In this document: positions 61,932 to 64,000 of the stretch, piece after piece
How positions within the stretch are numbered: the first letter of the stretch is position 1
How the letters are laid out: each line of letters starts with the position of its first letter
NCBI GenBank assembly: GCA_902363375.1
Contig: CABIZX010000004.1
Location: 237,390 to 301,389, forward strand
DNA: 64,000 nucleotides
Reading direction: 5' to 3'
Origin: Clostridiaceae bacterium
GTDB taxonomy: Bacteria; Bacillota; Clostridia; Clostridiales; Clostridiaceae
Made by a program: the position numbers and the translations under genes
Notes under the pieces: generated by a model
The model's database searches: none
What the model was told of the DNA's origin: nothing
The model's input: only the letters and a program-made list of their open reading frames with translations

Positions 61932-63800
61932 GTGAGTTTATTAATGAATATTTTAAATTCATCAAGGGAGATTAATTCATGTAGGGATGCCTATCTTAGC
62001 GAAGAGTATATTACTCTTTATGTACAATATGATAGAGATTTAATAGCTGAACTTCAGAATATAGATTATGTCTGTGCTTATCAAATAAATCCTGGAGTCT
62101 ACATAGTTTCTGTACATACTGATAATTATGCAGATTTCATTGGTAGGTTCAGGGATATATTAGAAATAGATGTTAGCTATCCTTATACATTATCAGCTAT
62201 TGAACCAGTAAATGCTGCTAATATAACTCAATTTCATGGGGAAAGCTTTTTAAATATTAAAGGAGAAGGTACCATAGCTGCCATTATAGATACAGGTATA
62301 GATTACTTAAATCCGCAATTTCAAAATGATGATGGAACTACAAGAATTGCAGCTATATGGGATCAAACTATTCAGAGCACTCCATCCACAGATGTTAATG
62401 CTCCATTTTTCGGAACAGTATACACTCGTGAAGATATCAACAGAGCCTTAGAAGCTGCTGCTGAAGGTGGAAATCCATATGATATTGTTCCTTCTCAAGA
62501 TGTACACGGCCATGGTACGAGTATGGCTGGATTAGTTGGTGCAAAGGGACTAAACAATGTAATTGGTGGTGCTCCTAAATGTGAATTTTTGATAGTAAAA
62601 CTTAAAGAGGCTAAGACTAGTAATCTTAGATTTGTTGGAATAAACAACAGAAAAAATCTACTTATTTATGAGGGCATTGATATTTATCTTGCATTACAAT
62701 TTGTAACTCAATTTAATTTAATTGCACATACTCCTACCAGTGTTTTAATATCTGCTGGAACAAATTGGGGTGGACACGAAGGTCTTTCTTCTATAGAACA
62801 AGATATTGACTTTTTTTCTTCTAGGCGTGGACTTGTCTTTGTGACTAATACTGGAAATCAAGGTGGCAGTATGATTCATGCTACTGGAAGATTTTTAAGA
62901 AGTAACACATTAGAAATCATAGAATTTACTGTTGGTCCTAATGAAGATAATTTGGTTCTTATGCTATGGATTCCAAGACCAGACCGAATATCTGTATCTA
63001 TAATTTCTCCTAGCGGTGAAATTATAGAACCATCAACTCCTGGTGTTCCATATCAATATGACGAGTTTAATTTAGTTCTTGAAGACAGTATCATAAATAT
63101 AGCATTTAACCCTAATGAATTCGCCACTGGTAATCAATCCGTATATATAACTATTAGCAATCCTAAGTCTGGTCTATGGCAATTAAGACTTAAAGGCGAT
63201 TATATTGTTGATGGTAATTATAATATGTGGCTACCACAAAGACCTCTAATACAACCCACAACTAGAGTTATAAATCCTAATCCTTATACTACATTACAAG
63301 CTCCTTCAAATGCTATCAATTCAGTTACTACATCATTCTACGATCAGAATAATAACACTGTAGCTGTGGCAGCTGGGCGAGGATTTACTGCTAACAATAA
63401 CATTAAACCAAATCTAGCTACAGGTGGTGTTAATGCATTAACCACAGGGTTGAATAATCAAAACACTGAACTCTCTGGTGGGTCTGTTGCCGGTGCTGTA
63501 TTGTGTAGTGCTACTTTACTTATGCTACAGTGGGGTATTGTACTTGGAAATGACCCTAATATGTATGGACCTACAATTATTTCGTATTTAACAAGGGGTA
63601 CCAGTAAGCGGGTTGGAGATATATATCCAAATCCTCAATGGGGTTATGGCATGTTAAATCTTCTAGGTTCTTTTGAACTTCTTAGATCTTCTTCACCTCT
63701 TAACCCTGATAATGAAGTGTCTCATCTTCCATATAAATGTCATATTGAAATGCCTAAAGAATTATATAGAAGGTTAGACAATGTGCATATGAAAGAGTAG
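61932..63800 (+). CDS. Csp-like S8 subtilisin-family serine protease
   Basis: A 622-residue protease without a signal peptide. Catalytic Asp is in 'AAIIDTGIDYLNPQF' (near residue 118), His in 'DVHGHGTSMAGLVG' (near 195) and Ser in 'LSGGSVAGAVLCSAT' (near 520), so the triad is intact although the Ser box is GGSVAG, not GTSMA. The order and long insert are those of clostridial Csp germination proteases, which act with SleC in cortex lysis. A neutral call is Csp-like S8 protease. The start is GTG 61932; its GGAG is close, so ATG 61944 remains possible. Confidence 0.85.
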   Translation: MSLLMNILNSSREINSCRDAYLSEEYITLYVQYDRDLIAELQNIDYVCAYQINPGVYIVSVHTDNYADFIGRFRDILEIDVSYPYTLSAIEPVNAANITQFHGESFLNIKGEGTIAAIIDTGIDYLNPQFQNDDGTTRIAAIWDQTIQSTPSTDVNAPFFGTVYTREDINRALEAAAEGGNPYDIVPSQDVHGHGTSMAGLVGAKGLNNVIGGAPKCEFLIVKLKEAKTSNLRFVGINNRKNLLIYEGIDIYLALQFVTQFNLIAHTPTSVLISAGTNWGGHEGLSSIEQDIDFFSSRRGLVFVTNTGNQGGSMIHATGRFLRSNTLEIIEFTVGPNEDNLVLMLWIPRPDRISVSIISPSGEIIEPSTPGVPYQYDEFNLVLEDSIINIAFNPNEFATGNQSVYITISNPKSGLWQLRLKGDYIVDGNYNMWLPQRPLIQPTTRVINPNPYTTLQAPSNAINSVTTSFYDQNNNTVAVAAGRGFTANNNIKPNLATGGVNALTTGLNNQNTELSGGSVAGAVLCSATLLMLQWGIVLGNDPNMYGPTIISYLTRGTSKRVGDIYPNPQWGYGMLNLLGSFELLRSSSPLNPDNEVSHLPYKCHIEMPKELYRRLDNVHMKE

Positions 63801-63894
63801 AATTTAAGGCTGTCTTCTCCTTATTACTTAATACTTTAATTAGTTTTTATCTTTAGTTATGGTAGTATAAAAATAGGCTAGTAATAATTTAAAA

Positions 63895-64000
63895 TGGTCC
63901 CTATGTAAAGGACATTTTGAAAAAGACTATGCAGCTAAAAGCTGATTTCTATATTGGATAGGAGTCAGCTTTTTTAATCCCCATTGATATCTGAAATTAT
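63895..64000 (-). mobile_element. Right-edge end of an IS3-family insertion sequence
   Basis: The minus strand encodes the transposase end given in the next entry. Beyond its stop, TGTCCTTTACATAGGGACCA (63895-63914 on the complement) ends in the CA typical of IS3-family tips. The rest of the element is outside this window. Confidence 0.7.
63927..64000 (-). CDS. IS3-family transposase, C-terminal fragment (partial)
   Basis: The frame entering from beyond the window edge reads 'NFRYQWGLKKLTPIQYRNQL' then 'LAA' and a stop. 'W.LKKLTPIQYRNQ' is the characteristic end of the integrase core of IS3/IS150 orfB transposases. Nothing of the catalytic DDE part is visible here. Confidence 0.78.
   Translation of the reverse strand, partial: NFRYQWGLKKLTPIQYRNQLLAA

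Noticed and set aside
1..64000. CRISPR arrays, tRNA or rRNA genes
   Set aside because: No regularly spaced repeats, no tRNA cloverleaf with CCA-type ends and no conserved rRNA strings were noticed on either strand by eye.

Overview
The window is about 28-30% GC by eye. It has strong AGGAGG-type ribosome binding sites, many T-tailed hairpin terminators, GTG/TTG starts and typical low-GC Firmicute families: a YwbE-like protein, a Csp-type subtilase, UgpC/MsmK ATPase, HxlR and PadR regulators, and a WapA-like YD-repeat protein. This points to a Clostridium sensu stricto-like chromosome. I saw no rRNA, tRNA or CRISPR array.

Layout. 1-2.6 kb: a padR / DUF1700 / DUF4097 membrane operon behind a promoter region full of related palindromes. 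2.8-7.3 kb: superoxide dismutase, then a two-component system divergent from an HMA-TauE/SafE-cupredoxin membrane protein (a probable metal, likely copper, module). 7.4-12.1 kb: glutamate-cysteine ligase, a cupin, a small DUF1858 protein, a hemerythrin protein with an unknown partner, and a GrpB-family protein. Two transcription units here carry the same GTAAC-N4-GTTAC operator at an activator-like distance from a -10 box, which suggests a nitrosative/redox-stress regulon.

12.3-27.9 kb is the main accessory region. A 2560-residue secreted YD-repeat (Rhs/WapA-like) protein is followed, on the same strand, by a string of displaced C-terminal tips (called B, C, D and E here). Most are followed by a small membrane or soluble protein that could be the matching immunity factor. 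The tips share near-identical YD-core DNA with the main gene. They are punctuated by decayed genes, an IS1380-like transposase remnant, a 67-base insert with terminal inverted repeats, and a 111-base hairpin element inserted at the same codon in two different tips but absent from the intact gene. This looks like a polymorphic-toxin tip reservoir.

28-47 kb: a periplasmic-sensor GGDEF-EAL protein, YwbE, topoisomerase III, aldehyde dehydrogenase with a divergent HxlR regulator broken by an in-frame TGA, a VOC protein, a flavin reductase, GalE, a PAS-GGDEF-HD-GYP protein, a PHP protein, a membrane coiled-coil/PLD-like protein and a sugar-ABC ATPase. 46-64 kb is rich in small enzymes: two alpha/beta hydrolases, four GNAT acetyltransferases, a LUD protein, signal peptidase I, a radical SAM protein, a methyltransferase, aminopeptidase P, HD, NUDIX, YcaQ-like glycosylase, 2'-5' RNA ligase-like, S51 peptidase and a Csp-like subtilase. 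One GNAT resembles AAC(6') aminoglycoside acetyltransferases and sits behind a 13-codon leader whose last codons can pair with its Shine-Dalgarno sequence. The window ends inside an IS3-family transposase.

Several genes too short for routine ORF calling were added (DUF1858 protein, small one-helix membrane peptides, the leader peptide). The strongest candidates for something undescribed are the Rhs tip array with its site-specific hairpin inserts, the leader-controlled acetyltransferase, and the GTAAC-N4-GTTAC hemerythrin/DUF1858 regulon.
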